From Verrucomicrobiota bacterium (GTDB lineage: Bacteria; Verrucomicrobiota; Verrucomicrobiia; Limisphaerales; CAIMTB01): a stretch of 52,849 nucleotides of DNA. How positions within the stretch are numbered: position 1 is the first letter of the stretch; the number at the start of each line of letters is the position of its first letter. Position numbers and translations under genes: made by a program. Of the stretch, positions 35,287 to 44,495 are shown piece after piece. The stretch covers positions 1 through 52,849 of the forward strand of contig CAUJJW010000185.1 of the NCBI GenBank assembly GCA_963205105.1, in the 5' to 3' direction. A model generated the notes under the pieces. It did not search any database. It worked only from the letters and a program-made list of their open reading frames with translations, and was not told the DNA's origin.

Positions 35287-36702
35287 ATGGAACCAGCGAA
35301 GACAGAGATTGTGGTGATCGGCGGTGGCCCGGGTGGGTATGCCGCGGCTTTTTACGCGGCGGACCTCGGCAAAAAGGTCACGCTGATCGAAATGGACCGG
35401 CTGGGTGGCGTCTGCCTGAACCGCGGATGCATCCCTTCCAAGGCGCTTTTGCACGCCACCAAGATGATCGCGGAAGCCCGGGAGTCGGCACTGCGCGGCA
35501 TCTCGTTTGGCGAGCCCAAGGTTGACCTCGACCAACTGCGCACCTGGAAGGAGGGCATCCTCGCCAAGTTGACCGGCGGCATCGGACAACTGGCCAAGGC
35601 GCGGGGCGTTGAGGTGATTTCCGGGAAGGCCTACCTCGATGACTCGCACACCGTACGGGTCGAGACCGCCGAGGGTCAGCGCTATCTCCACTTCGAACAC
35701 GCGATCATCGCCACCGGATCCATCCCCTCCTTGCCCAAGGCATTCGACCTGGGCAACCCGCGAATCATGACCTCCACGGAGGCGCTCGAAATTCCGGATG
35801 TACCCACGCGCCTTCTGGTCATCGGCGGTGGCTACATCGGCATGGAACTCGGCACCGTGTACGCCATGCTGGGCAGCGAGGTCCACGTGGTTGAAGCCAT
35901 GGACACCCTGCTCGCCGGATCTGATCCTGACCTGGCACGGCCGGTCATTGCGGCGGCCCAGAAAAAGTTCAAGAGCGTCCGATTCAAGGCCAAGGTCGCG
36001 TCCATGGCCACCGCCGGTAAACAGATCAAGGTGGCTGTCGAACAGGACGGCAAGGTTTCCGAGGAATTGTACGATCGGGTGCTCGTCGCGGTTGGCCGAC
36101 GTCCCTCCGAACTCGACCTGGGTCTGGACAACACCAAGGTCCAGCGCGATGACAAGGGCTTCGTGAAGGTCAATGAATCCCTTCAGACGGATGACCCGGC
36201 GATCTTCGCGATCGGCGATTTGGTCGGCGGCGCCATGCTGGCTCACAAGGCGGCCAAGGAGGCGCGCCTTGCCGTGACGGCCATCGTCGGCGACTCCGCC
36301 CCGCATCGGCAATTCGTCGTCCCCGCGGTGGTCTTCACCGAACCTGAACTCGCCTGGTGTGGTCTCACCGAAGCCGAAGCAAGGGCCAAGGGCATCGAAG
36401 TCGAGGTCGCCAAATTCCCCTGGGGCGCCTCCGGTCGTGCGCTGACCTTCGACCGACCGGATGGCCTGACCAAGTTGGTGATTGAGCCGGGCACGGAACG
36501 AATTCTCGGGGTCGGTTTGGTGGGGCACGGAGCGGGCGAACTGATTGGGGAAGGGGTGGTTGCCGTGGAAATGGGCGCCACTGTCACCGACCTCGCCGAG
36601 TGTGTTCACCCGCACCCGACGCTCTCCGAGACCCTGATGGAGGCCGCCGAGTCCTATTTCGGACACGCGACGCATGCGTATCGGAGCCGACGGCCGCACT
36701 GA
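35287..36702 (+). CDS. lpdA: Dihydrolipoyl dehydrogenase (E3), copy 1
   Basis: 471 residues. Reoxidises lipoamide of the E2 using FAD and NAD+. N-terminal FAD fold VVIGGGPGGYAAAFYAADLG; redox-active disulfide in GGVCLNRGCIPSKALLH; NAD fold LLVIGGGYIGMELG; FAD-contact motif FAIGDLVGGAMLAHKA; C-terminal catalytic base region ECVHPHPTLSETLMEA. All catalytic residues are present. It forms a two-gene unit with the E2 and ends before a strong bidirectional hairpin. Confidence 0.95.
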   Translation: MEPAKTEIVVIGGGPGGYAAAFYAADLGKKVTLIEMDRLGGVCLNRGCIPSKALLHATKMIAEARESALRGISFGEPKVDLDQLRTWKEGILAKLTGGIGQLAKARGVEVISGKAYLDDSHTVRVETAEGQRYLHFEHAIIATGSIPSLPKAFDLGNPRIMTSTEALEIPDVPTRLLVIGGGYIGMELGTVYAMLGSEVHVVEAMDTLLAGSDPDLARPVIAAAQKKFKSVRFKAKVASMATAGKQIKVAVEQDGKVSEELYDRVLVAVGRRPSELDLGLDNTKVQRDDKGFVKVNESLQTDDPAIFAIGDLVGGAMLAHKAAKEARLAVTAIVGDSAPHRQFVVPAVVFTEPELAWCGLTEAEARAKGIEVEVAKFPWGASGRALTFDRPDGLTKLVIEPGTERILGVGLVGHGAGELIGEGVVAVEMGATVTDLAECVHPHPTLSETLMEAAESYFGHATHAYRSRRPH

Positions 36703-36768
36703 TCGCGGGTGACCGACTGGTGCGTCGGCCGACAGCTCCAACAAGAGTCCGGTCGAATCCAAACGAAA

Positions 36769-36795
36769 CGAGCCGTGGCGGGTGGCCACGGCTCG
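36769..36795. terminator. Strong bidirectional hairpin terminator
   Basis: Perfect 11-bp GC stem CGAGCCGTGGC/GCCACGGCTCG with a five-base loop, between the convergent ends of lpdA (+) and the 925-residue protein gene (-). On the minus strand it is followed by TTTCGTTT; on the plus strand only by GCGTTT. Confidence 0.75.
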
Positions 36796-36833
36796 CGCGT
36801 TTCAGACAGGCTGAATGAAGAGATCTCTCGAAC

Positions 36834-39611
36834 TCAGGGGCGCAACCGGTACAACCGTGCCGGGTTCGCCACCACGTTGGAGATGACCATGGGGCTGACC
36901 GGAAGCGATGTTCCTGTCCCGGTCAGAATGTCCGCCCAGGGACCCGCGGCGTCGTTGGCCTGTTGCGGGATGCCGGCCCCAATCCACTGCAGGCCGAGGT
37001 TGTTGGCTGCCCTGGCCACTTCCGTGAAACGGGGCGTGGTTGGGGCAGGGCCCTGAGGTGCGAAATTCACCTGAATGCCTGGGAGCCCCGCCGCCTTGAT
37101 GAGGATGTAGTCGACCTCGAAGGTGCCCACACCGTCGATGCTGCAGGCGGTGATTCCTGCGTAGCCGTTCCGTGCGGTGCGCGCCGGAATGTAATCCCAC
37201 TTCAACTGCCACTCGGTGGGTTCGGCCGTCGTGCCGTCCGCAGGCCACGCCTTGCCGAAGACATCGTCCGTGCCCCCTCCCGCATTCGGGTCCTGTCGGA
37301 GCCGGAGCCAATACCACTGGTTCGTTTGCCAGTCGGTCTTAAGACCGGCCGGACCCCACGCCCTTGCATCGTCCAGCAACTTGAATTGCCGGCCCGCCAC
37401 GTTGTCCTGCAGGTGATTCCGGAAATGCAGGTTGATGCCCTGGCTATTGGTACCCACCCCGACACCGAGGCCGGCGCGGGCGGCGTCATTGGCTCCGAAC
37501 GCTGTGATGCGCATCCGCGCCAGGACCTCCTGTACGTTGGTGTGGTATCCGGCGCCTTCGTAGAGAAGGTGATTCGGGTCGCCGGCCCGTGTGCTGACTC
37601 GCAGCAACCCATCCGCCTGCGAGTAGTAGTCGCCACCCGGTCCCCTGACCTTCCAATCCGGATTGCGGGTCGCGCCTGTGAAATCGTCCTGATAGCCATT
37701 GACCGTTTGCCCCAGTTCGGCCGGTTGACCGGTGTTGGCTGGGGCGTCACCGGCAAGGATCCGGATGTTGTCCACGGCGAGGGTCTCGGTCCACCAGGAG
37801 GAAGCCACGCGAATTTCGACAATCAGGTTCCTGGCTGTGGCCGGGACGCTGTAGGTGAAGTCGGAGAACTCGCGCGTCAGGCGTCGGGAGAACTGGTCAT
37901 TGGCATCGGCGAGCCAGGGTTGGATCGCGTTTTGAACCCCGCGGAAATGGGCGGCAACGACCGGCGTGCTGTTGAGTCCGTCCGGATAGTAGACGACATC
38001 GATGAAGTCGCTGTCTTCGAAGTCCACCACCGTGGCGGCGAGGGCCACGGAGATGCGGACGTTCTTCTTGCCGGTGACATTGACGGGGTTGAGTTGAACC
38101 GAGCGATAGGTAAGCCCGTCGGTGTAGGGCCACTTGTTCAAACCGGAGCCCCCCAGGAAACCGGCGCCTTCAAATCCAAACATCGGACCACCGTCGTAAA
38201 ACGCACCTGGCGGGGTGTCCGAGGGCCCGTTCAGCAGCACGATGAAGGGTTCCTGTCGCTCGACGTTGGCGCCTGTCGCACTGTAGCCGGTGACATTAAT
38301 CGGACCGGTCAGGGTGACCGGCGAAGCGCCGCCTGCCGTGCCAAGCACCTCCCAGTACCCGGAATCCAGGGCGTCATCCTCCACTGGGCCCTCATGGATA
38401 GGCACCGACACCTCGACGCTTCCGCCTCCGGAAGAGTTGTAGGAAGTGACCTGGAAGTCGTAGGCGCCGGCGGCGGCGAAGGTGACATTCGCATAGACTA
38501 CCTGGTGGGCGTGCGGACCCGCATCCTCGATGACCGAATCGGCGGCGGTCAGCCCGTTGCGATCACGATCAATCAGCAGGCGTGCGCCGTCGTCCGACCC
38601 CAGGGCGAAGCGATAAGTCCCGGCTGCGGCAATCGAGAGCCTTCCCTTGGCGATCAATCCCCAGTTGCCGGTGTAGGCACCCGGCAGGCCATTGTCGTCA
38701 AACCACTGGCCTGAACTCGCGTCGGCAAAGTCGAGGGTGGTCACCTGGCCATCGGTTTTGGCGTGTTCCTTGGTGCCGGCGGCCATGGCGTCCACATCGG
38801 CGAGGCTGCCCACCGCAGGCGGAACAATCCGCGTCACGGTCGCCAGATTGATGGTGCCTGGAGGCATGAAACTCCCAATCAACTCGAAGGTCTGGCTCCC
38901 GGTGAATCCGGCGAAGGTACCCGTCTTGCCTCCCGCCGCCGGGTGCCCGGGCGTCGCGATCGTGACCTGGCCGGGATCGAAGGCGAGCGAAGTGCCGATG
39001 CTACCCACCAGCATGTCGTCGTAGTCGGGCGCATTCATCACCAACACGGGCTCCGTCCGAAGGACGAAGCGGCTGGGGTTGTTGGCAGCCGGGCCATGGA
39101 TGAAGAGGTCACCCACGACATCGAAATCGTTCGGCGTGCCCGTGGTGTCGTCGTCGACCACCGTGTGACCGGCCGCGGTCATCCGGTCGGCCAGGCCCTG
39201 AATGGAGGCGATGTTGGGGTTCACGATGATCCGGGCGTTTTTCTTGCCCTTCAGAAGCCAGTCGATGGTGGAGTCGAACAACTTCATGAGATCCTCGGAA
39301 GCTCCGGACGCGTCGGTGCCTCGCCAGCCGAAAATGGCGCGTCTTCCGGGGATGTCGGGATTGCCGGTAAACGAGACCTTGAAGCTGTGGTCCCAATAGA
39401 TGGGTCCCTTCTGGTCGAAATTTGCCAGCTCGCTGCGGATGCGATCAGGCTCATAGACCTCGCGGCCGGTCAGGATGTAGCGCGGTGGGTTCGCCAGAGT
39501 TCCATCGGTGTTGAAGCCCTCCTGGAGCAGGACTTCCTGAGCCAACGCCGTGCTCAGGCTGCAGACGGCGGTCGCTGCGAAGAGCAGGGGCCGGGTCGGA
39601 TTGAGTTTCAT
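36834..39611 (-). CDS. Large secreted protein with PA14-like domain, unknown function
   Basis: 925 residues. Signal peptide 1-24 (PLLFAATAVCSLSTALA). Residues 30-260 contain alpha/beta segments (DLMKLFDSTIDWLL, ARIIVNPNI, VLVMNAPDYDDMLVG) that look like an extracellular Rossmann-like or gasdermin-unrelated domain I cannot place. About 310-405 resembles PA14 (GRLSIAAAGTYRFALGSDDGARL, VYANVTFAAAGAYDFQV). The rest is beta-rich with concanavalin-like segments, ending in a jelly-roll with YHTNVQEVLARMRITAF and VDYILIKA. No anchor or sorting signal is obvious. Its ATG overlaps the TGA of an 11-codon leader ORF that carries a perfect Shine-Dalgarno; its own start has none. Confidence 0.85.
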   Translation of the reverse strand: MKLNPTRPLLFAATAVCSLSTALAQEVLLQEGFNTDGTLANPPRYILTGREVYEPDRIRSELANFDQKGPIYWDHSFKVSFTGNPDIPGRRAIFGWRGTDASGASEDLMKLFDSTIDWLLKGKKNARIIVNPNIASIQGLADRMTAAGHTVVDDDTTGTPNDFDVVGDLFIHGPAANNPSRFVLRTEPVLVMNAPDYDDMLVGSIGTSLAFDPGQVTIATPGHPAAGGKTGTFAGFTGSQTFELIGSFMPPGTINLATVTRIVPPAVGSLADVDAMAAGTKEHAKTDGQVTTLDFADASSGQWFDDNGLPGAYTGNWGLIAKGRLSIAAAGTYRFALGSDDGARLLIDRDRNGLTAADSVIEDAGPHAHQVVYANVTFAAAGAYDFQVTSYNSSGGGSVEVSVPIHEGPVEDDALDSGYWEVLGTAGGASPVTLTGPINVTGYSATGANVERQEPFIVLLNGPSDTPPGAFYDGGPMFGFEGAGFLGGSGLNKWPYTDGLTYRSVQLNPVNVTGKKNVRISVALAATVVDFEDSDFIDVVYYPDGLNSTPVVAAHFRGVQNAIQPWLADANDQFSRRLTREFSDFTYSVPATARNLIVEIRVASSWWTETLAVDNIRILAGDAPANTGQPAELGQTVNGYQDDFTGATRNPDWKVRGPGGDYYSQADGLLRVSTRAGDPNHLLYEGAGYHTNVQEVLARMRITAFGANDAARAGLGVGVGTNSQGINLHFRNHLQDNVAGRQFKLLDDARAWGPAGLKTDWQTNQWYWLRLRQDPNAGGGTDDVFGKAWPADGTTAEPTEWQLKWDYIPARTARNGYAGITACSIDGVGTFEVDYILIKAAGLPGIQVNFAPQGPAPTTPRFTEVARAANNLGLQWIGAGIPQQANDAAGPWADILTGTGTSLPVSPMVISNVVANPARLYRLRP

Positions 39612-39643
39612 GCTGCGGATGTGTGGTTGGGTCTTGGTGCCAT
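39608..39643 (-). CDS. Eleven-codon leader ORF upstream of the large secreted protein
   Basis: Encodes MAPRPNHTSAA and a stop. AGGAGGTG lies five bases before its ATG, and its TGA overlaps the ATG of the 925-residue protein gene (ATGA). Ribosomes recruited here would terminate and could restart on the main gene. The peptide has no obvious attenuator residues. Confidence 0.6.
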   Translation of the reverse strand: MAPRPNHTSAA

Positions 39644-39648
39644 GATTT

Positions 39649-39656
39649 CACCTCCT
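39649..39656 (-). promoter_or_regulatory. Perfect Shine-Dalgarno (AGGAGGTG) of the leader ORF
   Basis: Eight-base complement to the 16S 3' end, five bases from the leader ATG. It stands out because most genes in this window have no recognisable Shine-Dalgarno. Confidence 0.7.
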
Positions 39657-39724
39657 GGAAGGCACCGTGCCAGGGCGGCGAACCGACACGACGGGTGCCG
39701 GCTGAACGAACGGGGAGTGCCCGT

Positions 39725-39754
39725 GTTATCCGGTTGTGGAGGGATCCGGGTCAA
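39725..39754 (-). promoter_or_regulatory. Candidate promoter of leader ORF and large secreted protein
   Basis: Minus-strand TTGACC (39749-39754), 18-bp spacer, GATAAC (39725-39730). It would place the start about 60 bases before the Shine-Dalgarno. Confidence 0.4.
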
Positions 39755-39947
39755 TCGAAAACACTGCTGCATTGGATTCGATGAACTTTTGCACGCAACC
39801 ACGTCGACACGCCTTTGGGGCTTCCAAACTGCGAGCCACCCCGGGTCTGAGAACCGCATGTCAATGCATCCCGTCGCCCCATGAAGTCGGTCACGACTGG
39901 CCACTTACCCGTTGGCAAGCCGGGCATCGTTCTGGAATGAATCGCCC

Positions 39948-41309
39948 ATGTCCGACGCGGTTAAGTTCGTCCTCGACGAGTCCCGGCTTCCCCGTTCCTG
40001 GTACAATCTCCAAGCGGATTTACCCGTTCCATTGCCGCCGGTTCTCCATCCCGGCACCCAAAAGCCCATCGGGCCCTCCGACCTCGCTCCTCTCTTTCCC
40101 GAGGAGTTGATCCGACAGGAGGTGTCTCTCGAACGGGAGATTGAGATTCCCGGACCCGTTCGCGACATCTACCGGCAATGGCGTCCCAGTCCGCTCTACC
40201 GCGCACGCCGCCTGGAGAAGGCTCTGCAAACTCCGGCACGCATCTACTACAAGTGGGAGGGAGTGAGTCCCGCGGGCAGTCACAAGCCAAACACCGCCGT
40301 GCCCCAGGCCTTCTACAATCGCGAGGCCGGGATTCGCCGGATTGCCACGGAAACCGGCGCCGGCCAGTGGGGATCGTCGCTCGCGTTCGCCGGTGCCCTC
40401 TTCGGCATCGACGTGACGGTGTACATGGTCCGGGTTTCCTACAATCAGAAGCCCTATCGTCGGGCTTTGATGGAGACCTGGGGAGCCCGTTGTGTGGCTT
40501 CGCCCTCGATGGAAACCGAGTCGGGCCGTGCCATCCTCGCCCTGCGTCCCGACCATCCAGGTAGCCTCGGCATCGCCATCTCCGAGGCGGTTGAGGTCGC
40601 CGCCAAATCCGACGACACCAAGTACGCGCTGGGCTCGGTTCTCAACCACGTCCTGATGCATCAAACGGTCATCGGGCTCGAAGCCATGGAACAACTGGAG
40701 ATGGCCGGCGACTATCCCGACGTCATCGTCGGGTGCACCGGCGGCGGGTCCAATTTCGCGGGCATCGCCTTCCCGTTCCTGGGCGCCCAACTCCGCGGAG
40801 GGCGGAAGGTGCGTATCGTGGCCGTGGAACCGGCAGCATGTCCCAGCCTGACCCGCGGCAAATACGCCTATGACTACGGCGACACCGCCCATCTCACGCC
40901 TTTGGTGAAGATGCACACCCTCGGTTCCACCTTCACTCCCCCAGGATTCCATGCCGGTGGGCTCCGGTATCACGGGATGGCTCCGCTGGTCAGCCATGTG
41001 CAGGAACTCGGTCTCATCGAACCCGTGTCGTTCCATCAGACGGCCTGCTTTCAGGCAGGCCTCCAGTTCGCACGCACCGAAGGAATCCTGCCCGCGCCGG
41101 AGGCGAACCACGCGGTGGTCGCCGCCATTCAGGAAGCCGTGAAATGTCGCGAGTCCGGCACCGCGAAGACCATCCTCTTCAACCTTTGCGGCCACGGACA
41201 CTTTGACATGCAGGCCTACATGGACTTCATGGCCGGCAAGCTGACCGACCTGGAATACGACCCCACGGAGCTCGCGATGGCCCTCGCCGGATTGCCGTCC
41301 GTGACCTGA
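39948..41309 (+). CDS. trpB: TrpB2-type tryptophan synthase beta chain
   Basis: 453 residues. PLP enzyme that joins indole and serine to tryptophan. The TrpB2 subfamily is longer than standard TrpB (about 400) and is found without an adjacent trpA, as here. PLP lysine lies in [15 protein letters not shown]; the glycine-rich phosphate loop is [30 protein letters not shown] matches the substrate-binding segment. TrpB2 start features are also seen ([17 protein letters not shown]). ATG at 39948 is chosen over 39912 because it gives a normal family N-terminus. A stand-alone indole-salvage role has been proposed for TrpB2 enzymes in general. Confidence 0.92.
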   Translation: MSDAVKFVLDESRLPRSWYNLQADLPVPLPPVLHPGTQKPIGPSDLAPLFPEELIRQEVSLEREIEIPGPVRDIYRQWRPSPLYRARRLEKALQTPARIYYKWEGVSPAGSHKPNTAVPQAFYNREAGIRRIATETGAGQWGSSLAFAGALFGIDVTVYMVRVSYNQKPYRRALMETWGARCVASPSMETESGRAILALRPDHPGSLGIAISEAVEVAAKSDDTKYALGSVLNHVLMHQTVIGLEAMEQLEMAGDYPDVIVGCTGGGSNFAGIAFPFLGAQLRGGRKVRIVAVEPAACPSLTRGKYAYDYGDTAHLTPLVKMHTLGSTFTPPGFHAGGLRYHGMAPLVSHVQELGLIEPVSFHQTACFQAGLQFARTEGILPAPEANHAVVAAIQEAVKCRESGTAKTILFNLCGHGHFDMQAYMDFMAGKLTDLEYDPTELAMALAGLPSVT

Positions 41310-41334
41310 TCCACATCCAAACTGCAAACAACGC

Positions 41335-41362
41335 TTGGCCCCAGCCGGTGTATCTGCATAAC
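41335..41362 (+). promoter_or_regulatory. Weak candidate promoter of the EF-G-like gene
   Basis: TTGGCC (41335-41340), 16-bp spacer, CATAAC (41357-41362, four of six), 40 bases before the EF-G-like ATG. Confidence 0.25.
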
Positions 41363-41401
41363 ATCTCCTAACCAACAAACCCCCATCAACCAGCCCCACT
41401 A

Positions 41402-43492
41402 ATGAAAACCTACCAGGCTGCAGACATCCGAAACTTCGCGGTGGTCGGTCATGCCACCAGCGGGAAGACGACGCTGTGTGAAGCGATGCTGGCCACTTCG
41501 GGTGAGATCAGCCGGATGGGGAGCGTGGCCAACGGAACGACCGTTTCCGATTATCACCCCGGGGAGAAACTCCACCAGATCTCGATCCATGCGACACCGC
41601 TGCACCTGGAGTGGCTGGGGAAGAAACTGAACGCGATTGATACGCCAGGTTACATGGACTTCATCAGCGAGGCGCTGGTGGCTCTTCAGGTCGGCGATTT
41701 TGCGCTCGTCGTGGTTCATGCCGTCCATGGGCCGGCGCTCGGAACCGACACGGCTTGGCGATACGCGACGCAATACGGCATTCCGAAGATCCTGGTGGTG
41801 AACGGATGCGACCGGGAGAACGTCGATCCGGAGGCGATGCTCACCAAACTCCGCGCCCAGTTTGGCAACCGGGTGTTTCCGCTGACCTGGCCGATGAATC
41901 CCGGTCCGGGCTTCAATCAGGAACTCGATGTGATGCGGACGGAAGTGGTCACCTACGCCACGGATGGTTCGGGCAAGTACACCGAGTCGCCGGCGACCGG
42001 CAAGCTGCTGGAGCGTGTGGGTCAGTGGCACCGCGAACTGATCGAGTACACTGCCGAGGCGGACGATGCGCTGATGGAGAAGTATTTTGAGAAGGGCAGC
42101 CTTTCCGAGCAGGAGCTGCGCGAGGGCGAACACACCGCGTTGCAGAAACAGGCGTTCATCCCGGTGTTCTTCACCTCCGCGGAGACCAATGTCGGTGTGG
42201 CCCGCCTCATGGATTTCATCGCCAAGTACGGATCCTCACCGGTGGATCGCATGAAAATCACCGCCGAGGATGTGAATGGTTCGCCCGTCGATGTGGCTCT
42301 GACCGCCGGTGAACCGGTGTTGTACGTCTTCAAGACCACCCACGAGGATCAGTTCGGGGACCTTTCATTGTTCCGTGTGTACTCGGGATCGGTCCACCTG
42401 AACATGGATCTGTACAACAGCGACCGGAAGGTCATGGAGCGTCTGGGTCAGATCTACAGCCTGAACGGGAAGATCCGCACGTCGGTCGACACGCTCAACG
42501 CGGGTGACATCGGTGCCGCGGTCAAGCTGAAGGACACGCACACCGGCAACACCCTGTGCAGCAACAAGCGTGTGGTGGCCTTGCCCAAGGTTCGCTTCCC
42601 GAAGCCCAATGTGCACATGGCGCTCCGATTGAAGGTCAAGGGTGAGGAGGACAAGCTGGCTGCCGGCCTGGCGGCGTTGCATGAGGAGGATCCGACATTC
42701 CATTACCAGGTCGACTCCGCCCTTCACCAGACTGTGATTTCGGGGCAGGGCGAACTTCATCTTCAGATCATCGCCGAACGCCTCAAGCGGCGGTACCGGG
42801 TGGAGATCGATCTCGTCGAACCCAGGATTCCCTACCGCGAAACCATCCGCGGACGTGGGGAGTCCAAGTACCGGCACAAGAAGCAAACCGGCGGCGCCGG
42901 TCAGTTCGCCGAGGTCTGGATGCGGATCGAGCCGCTGGCCCGAAACAGCGGGGTGGAGTTCACCGAGTCGCTGACTGGCCAGAACGTGGACCGCGTTTTC
43001 GTGCCTTCGGTGGAGAAGGGGGTCAACGCCGCCTGCCAGGAGGGCATCCTGGCCGGATACCCCGTCGTCGACACCAAGATCGATTTCTACGACGGCAAGA
43101 TGCACCCCGTGGACTCCAAGGACATCGCCTTTCAGATCGCCGGGAAAGAGGCCTTCAAGGAGGCCTTCCGCGCCGCGCGACCATGCCTACTCGAACCGAT
43201 CTGCATGATCGAAGTGCGTATTCCCGACGATTCGATGGGGAATGTGCTTGGCGATCTTTCCAGCCGGCGCGGACGCATCCAAGGCATGGAGAATTCCGAG
43301 GGCTACCAGGTGGTGAAGGCGCTGGTGCCCCAAAGTGAGTTGTATCTGTACTCCGCCGCCCTGCGATCGCTGACCGGTGGCCGAGGTCATCACAGCGAAG
43401 ACTTCAGCCACTACGACCACATTCCCGCTGAGCAGGAAACGAAGGTCATCGCCGAGAGCAAGAAGCTCCACGACGAAGAGAAAAAGTCCTGA
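41402..43492 (+). CDS. Elongation factor G-like translational GTPase
   Basis: 696 residues with the five-domain layout of EF-G. G1 is GHATSGKTT (16-24), switch I VSDYHPGEK, G3 DTPGY (80-84) and G4 NGCD (134-137). Housekeeping EF-G has DTPGH, where His activates water for GTP hydrolysis, and NKxD for guanine recognition. Here Tyr replaces His and Gly replaces Lys. Tyr at that site is typical of the EF-G-like (EF-G2) paralogue family, but loss of the NKxD Lys is less usual. Domain IV and V motifs remain (GRGESKYRHKKQTGGAGQFAEVW, GRRGRIQGME). This is therefore probably not the housekeeping fusA. It ends 1 bp before the convergent DHH gene. Confidence 0.9.
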   Translation: MKTYQAADIRNFAVVGHATSGKTTLCEAMLATSGEISRMGSVANGTTVSDYHPGEKLHQISIHATPLHLEWLGKKLNAIDTPGYMDFISEALVALQVGDFALVVVHAVHGPALGTDTAWRYATQYGIPKILVVNGCDRENVDPEAMLTKLRAQFGNRVFPLTWPMNPGPGFNQELDVMRTEVVTYATDGSGKYTESPATGKLLERVGQWHRELIEYTAEADDALMEKYFEKGSLSEQELREGEHTALQKQAFIPVFFTSAETNVGVARLMDFIAKYGSSPVDRMKITAEDVNGSPVDVALTAGEPVLYVFKTTHEDQFGDLSLFRVYSGSVHLNMDLYNSDRKVMERLGQIYSLNGKIRTSVDTLNAGDIGAAVKLKDTHTGNTLCSNKRVVALPKVRFPKPNVHMALRLKVKGEEDKLAAGLAALHEEDPTFHYQVDSALHQTVISGQGELHLQIIAERLKRRYRVEIDLVEPRIPYRETIRGRGESKYRHKKQTGGAGQFAEVWMRIEPLARNSGVEFTESLTGQNVDRVFVPSVEKGVNAACQEGILAGYPVVDTKIDFYDGKMHPVDSKDIAFQIAGKEAFKEAFRAARPCLLEPICMIEVRIPDDSMGNVLGDLSSRRGRIQGMENSEGYQVVKALVPQSELYLYSAALRSLTGGRGHHSEDFSHYDHIPAEQETKVIAESKKLHDEEKKS

Positions 43493-43493
43493 C

Positions 43494-44432
43494 TCAGCCC
43501 TGCCCGCCCATCTGAAGATCGGAAAAGGCGGAATCCAGGGTGGCCAGTCCGACCGGTTTCGGGTCGAGTATCTTGCGCAGATACTCGACCGCGTCGGGAA
43601 GGGTCTGGACGGATCGGGGCAGGGTGGCGCCCGCCGCGTTGGGGTGCCCACCGCCCTGAAGTTTCTGTGCAATCCCGAGCGCTTCACCATTCCGGCTCCG
43701 GAGGCTGACCACCACCCCTGTCGCTGCTTTGCGGATCAACGTGGCCAGTACGGGATGACGGCATTCTGCGGACCGGAGAAGTTCATGGACGATGAGGTTG
43801 GAATTCCCCACCGCGATATCGACCCAGGCCAGCGTCGAAGTGATTTCGGTGACCCTCGTGCGGCTCCACGCGAGACCGATCGGGTCCTCCACCCGTTTTC
43901 GAGTGCGCACGACTTCCAGCAGCGGATGGTCCAACAGAGATTCGAGGCGGCCTTCGATGAGTTTGCTCAGGCTCCAAAAGGGATACGACTTCAGGAGCGC
44001 GGCGTACTCCTGGGAAAGTTCGAAGTCTGCATGGTCCTCCTTGAAGAGGTCCCCGATGTCGGTCAACGCGACCAATCGATCCAATTCAGGACTTGCGACG
44101 CCGGAAGCACGGCACAGGTCGTAGCAAATCAGCGCTGCCGATCGGGTCGTGTCATGAATGAGTCGCGCATGACGCGGTCGGTCCTCCACCGGGTGATGGT
44201 CCATGATGACCCAATCCGGACGATCCAGCCGTCCATCGTAGGCCATGTCACAAACCCAGGCGGAGCGTTCCTTCAGTGGCCGCTGACGCCAGGCCTGCGT
44301 GTTCCAGGCTTCGAGGCGAACCTCGGTCTTGAAGAGACTCTGAGCGAGCCGTTGCAAGAGGTGACCTGCGACAAATCCGTCCAAATCGCTCTCGTGGGTC
44401 AGAATCACATCCGGGCGAGGCAAGACATCCAT
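43494..44432 (-). CDS. DHH family phosphoesterase
   Basis: About 312 residues from ATG at 44432. The N-terminal DHH domain carries THESDLDGF (metal Asp residues), CDMAYDG and the signature MDHHPVED (78-80 DHH). The C-terminal DHHA1 domain has KLQGGGHPNAAGATLP. Members hydrolyse oligoribonucleotides (NrnA-like), cyclic dinucleotides or pyrophosphate; which applies here cannot be told. The upstream in-frame extension to 44483 is rejected because the domain starts right at this ATG. It follows YqgE by 63 bp and likely shares its transcript. Confidence 0.88.
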   Translation of the reverse strand: MDVLPRPDVILTHESDLDGFVAGHLLQRLAQSLFKTEVRLEAWNTQAWRQRPLKERSAWVCDMAYDGRLDRPDWVIMDHHPVEDRPRHARLIHDTTRSAALICYDLCRASGVASPELDRLVALTDIGDLFKEDHADFELSQEYAALLKSYPFWSLSKLIEGRLESLLDHPLLEVVRTRKRVEDPIGLAWSRTRVTEITSTLAWVDIAVGNSNLIVHELLRSAECRHPVLATLIRKAATGVVVSLRSRNGEALGIAQKLQGGGHPNAAGATLPRSVQTLPDAVEYLRKILDPKPVGLATLDSAFSDLQMGGQG

Positions 44433-44495
44433 GGCGCAGCGGACCGTAACGGTGGCAGGAGGAAGGGCCAAGCCTCGAGTCACGGTGGAATTCGA

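Larger units (their letters stand above)
39644..39947. other. Divergent intergenic region
   Basis: 304 bp between the leader ORF and trpB2. It holds the leader Shine-Dalgarno, a candidate minus-strand promoter, and an 11-bp palindrome GGCACcGTGCC at 39661-39671. The minus frame is open through to 39904, but I see no sign that it is translated. No clear promoter for trpB2 was found. Confidence 0.6.

Noticed and set aside
39644..39904. Longer version of the leader ORF (98 codons in total)
   Set aside because: No start signal upstream and no protein-like pattern, whereas the inner ATG has a perfect Shine-Dalgarno.
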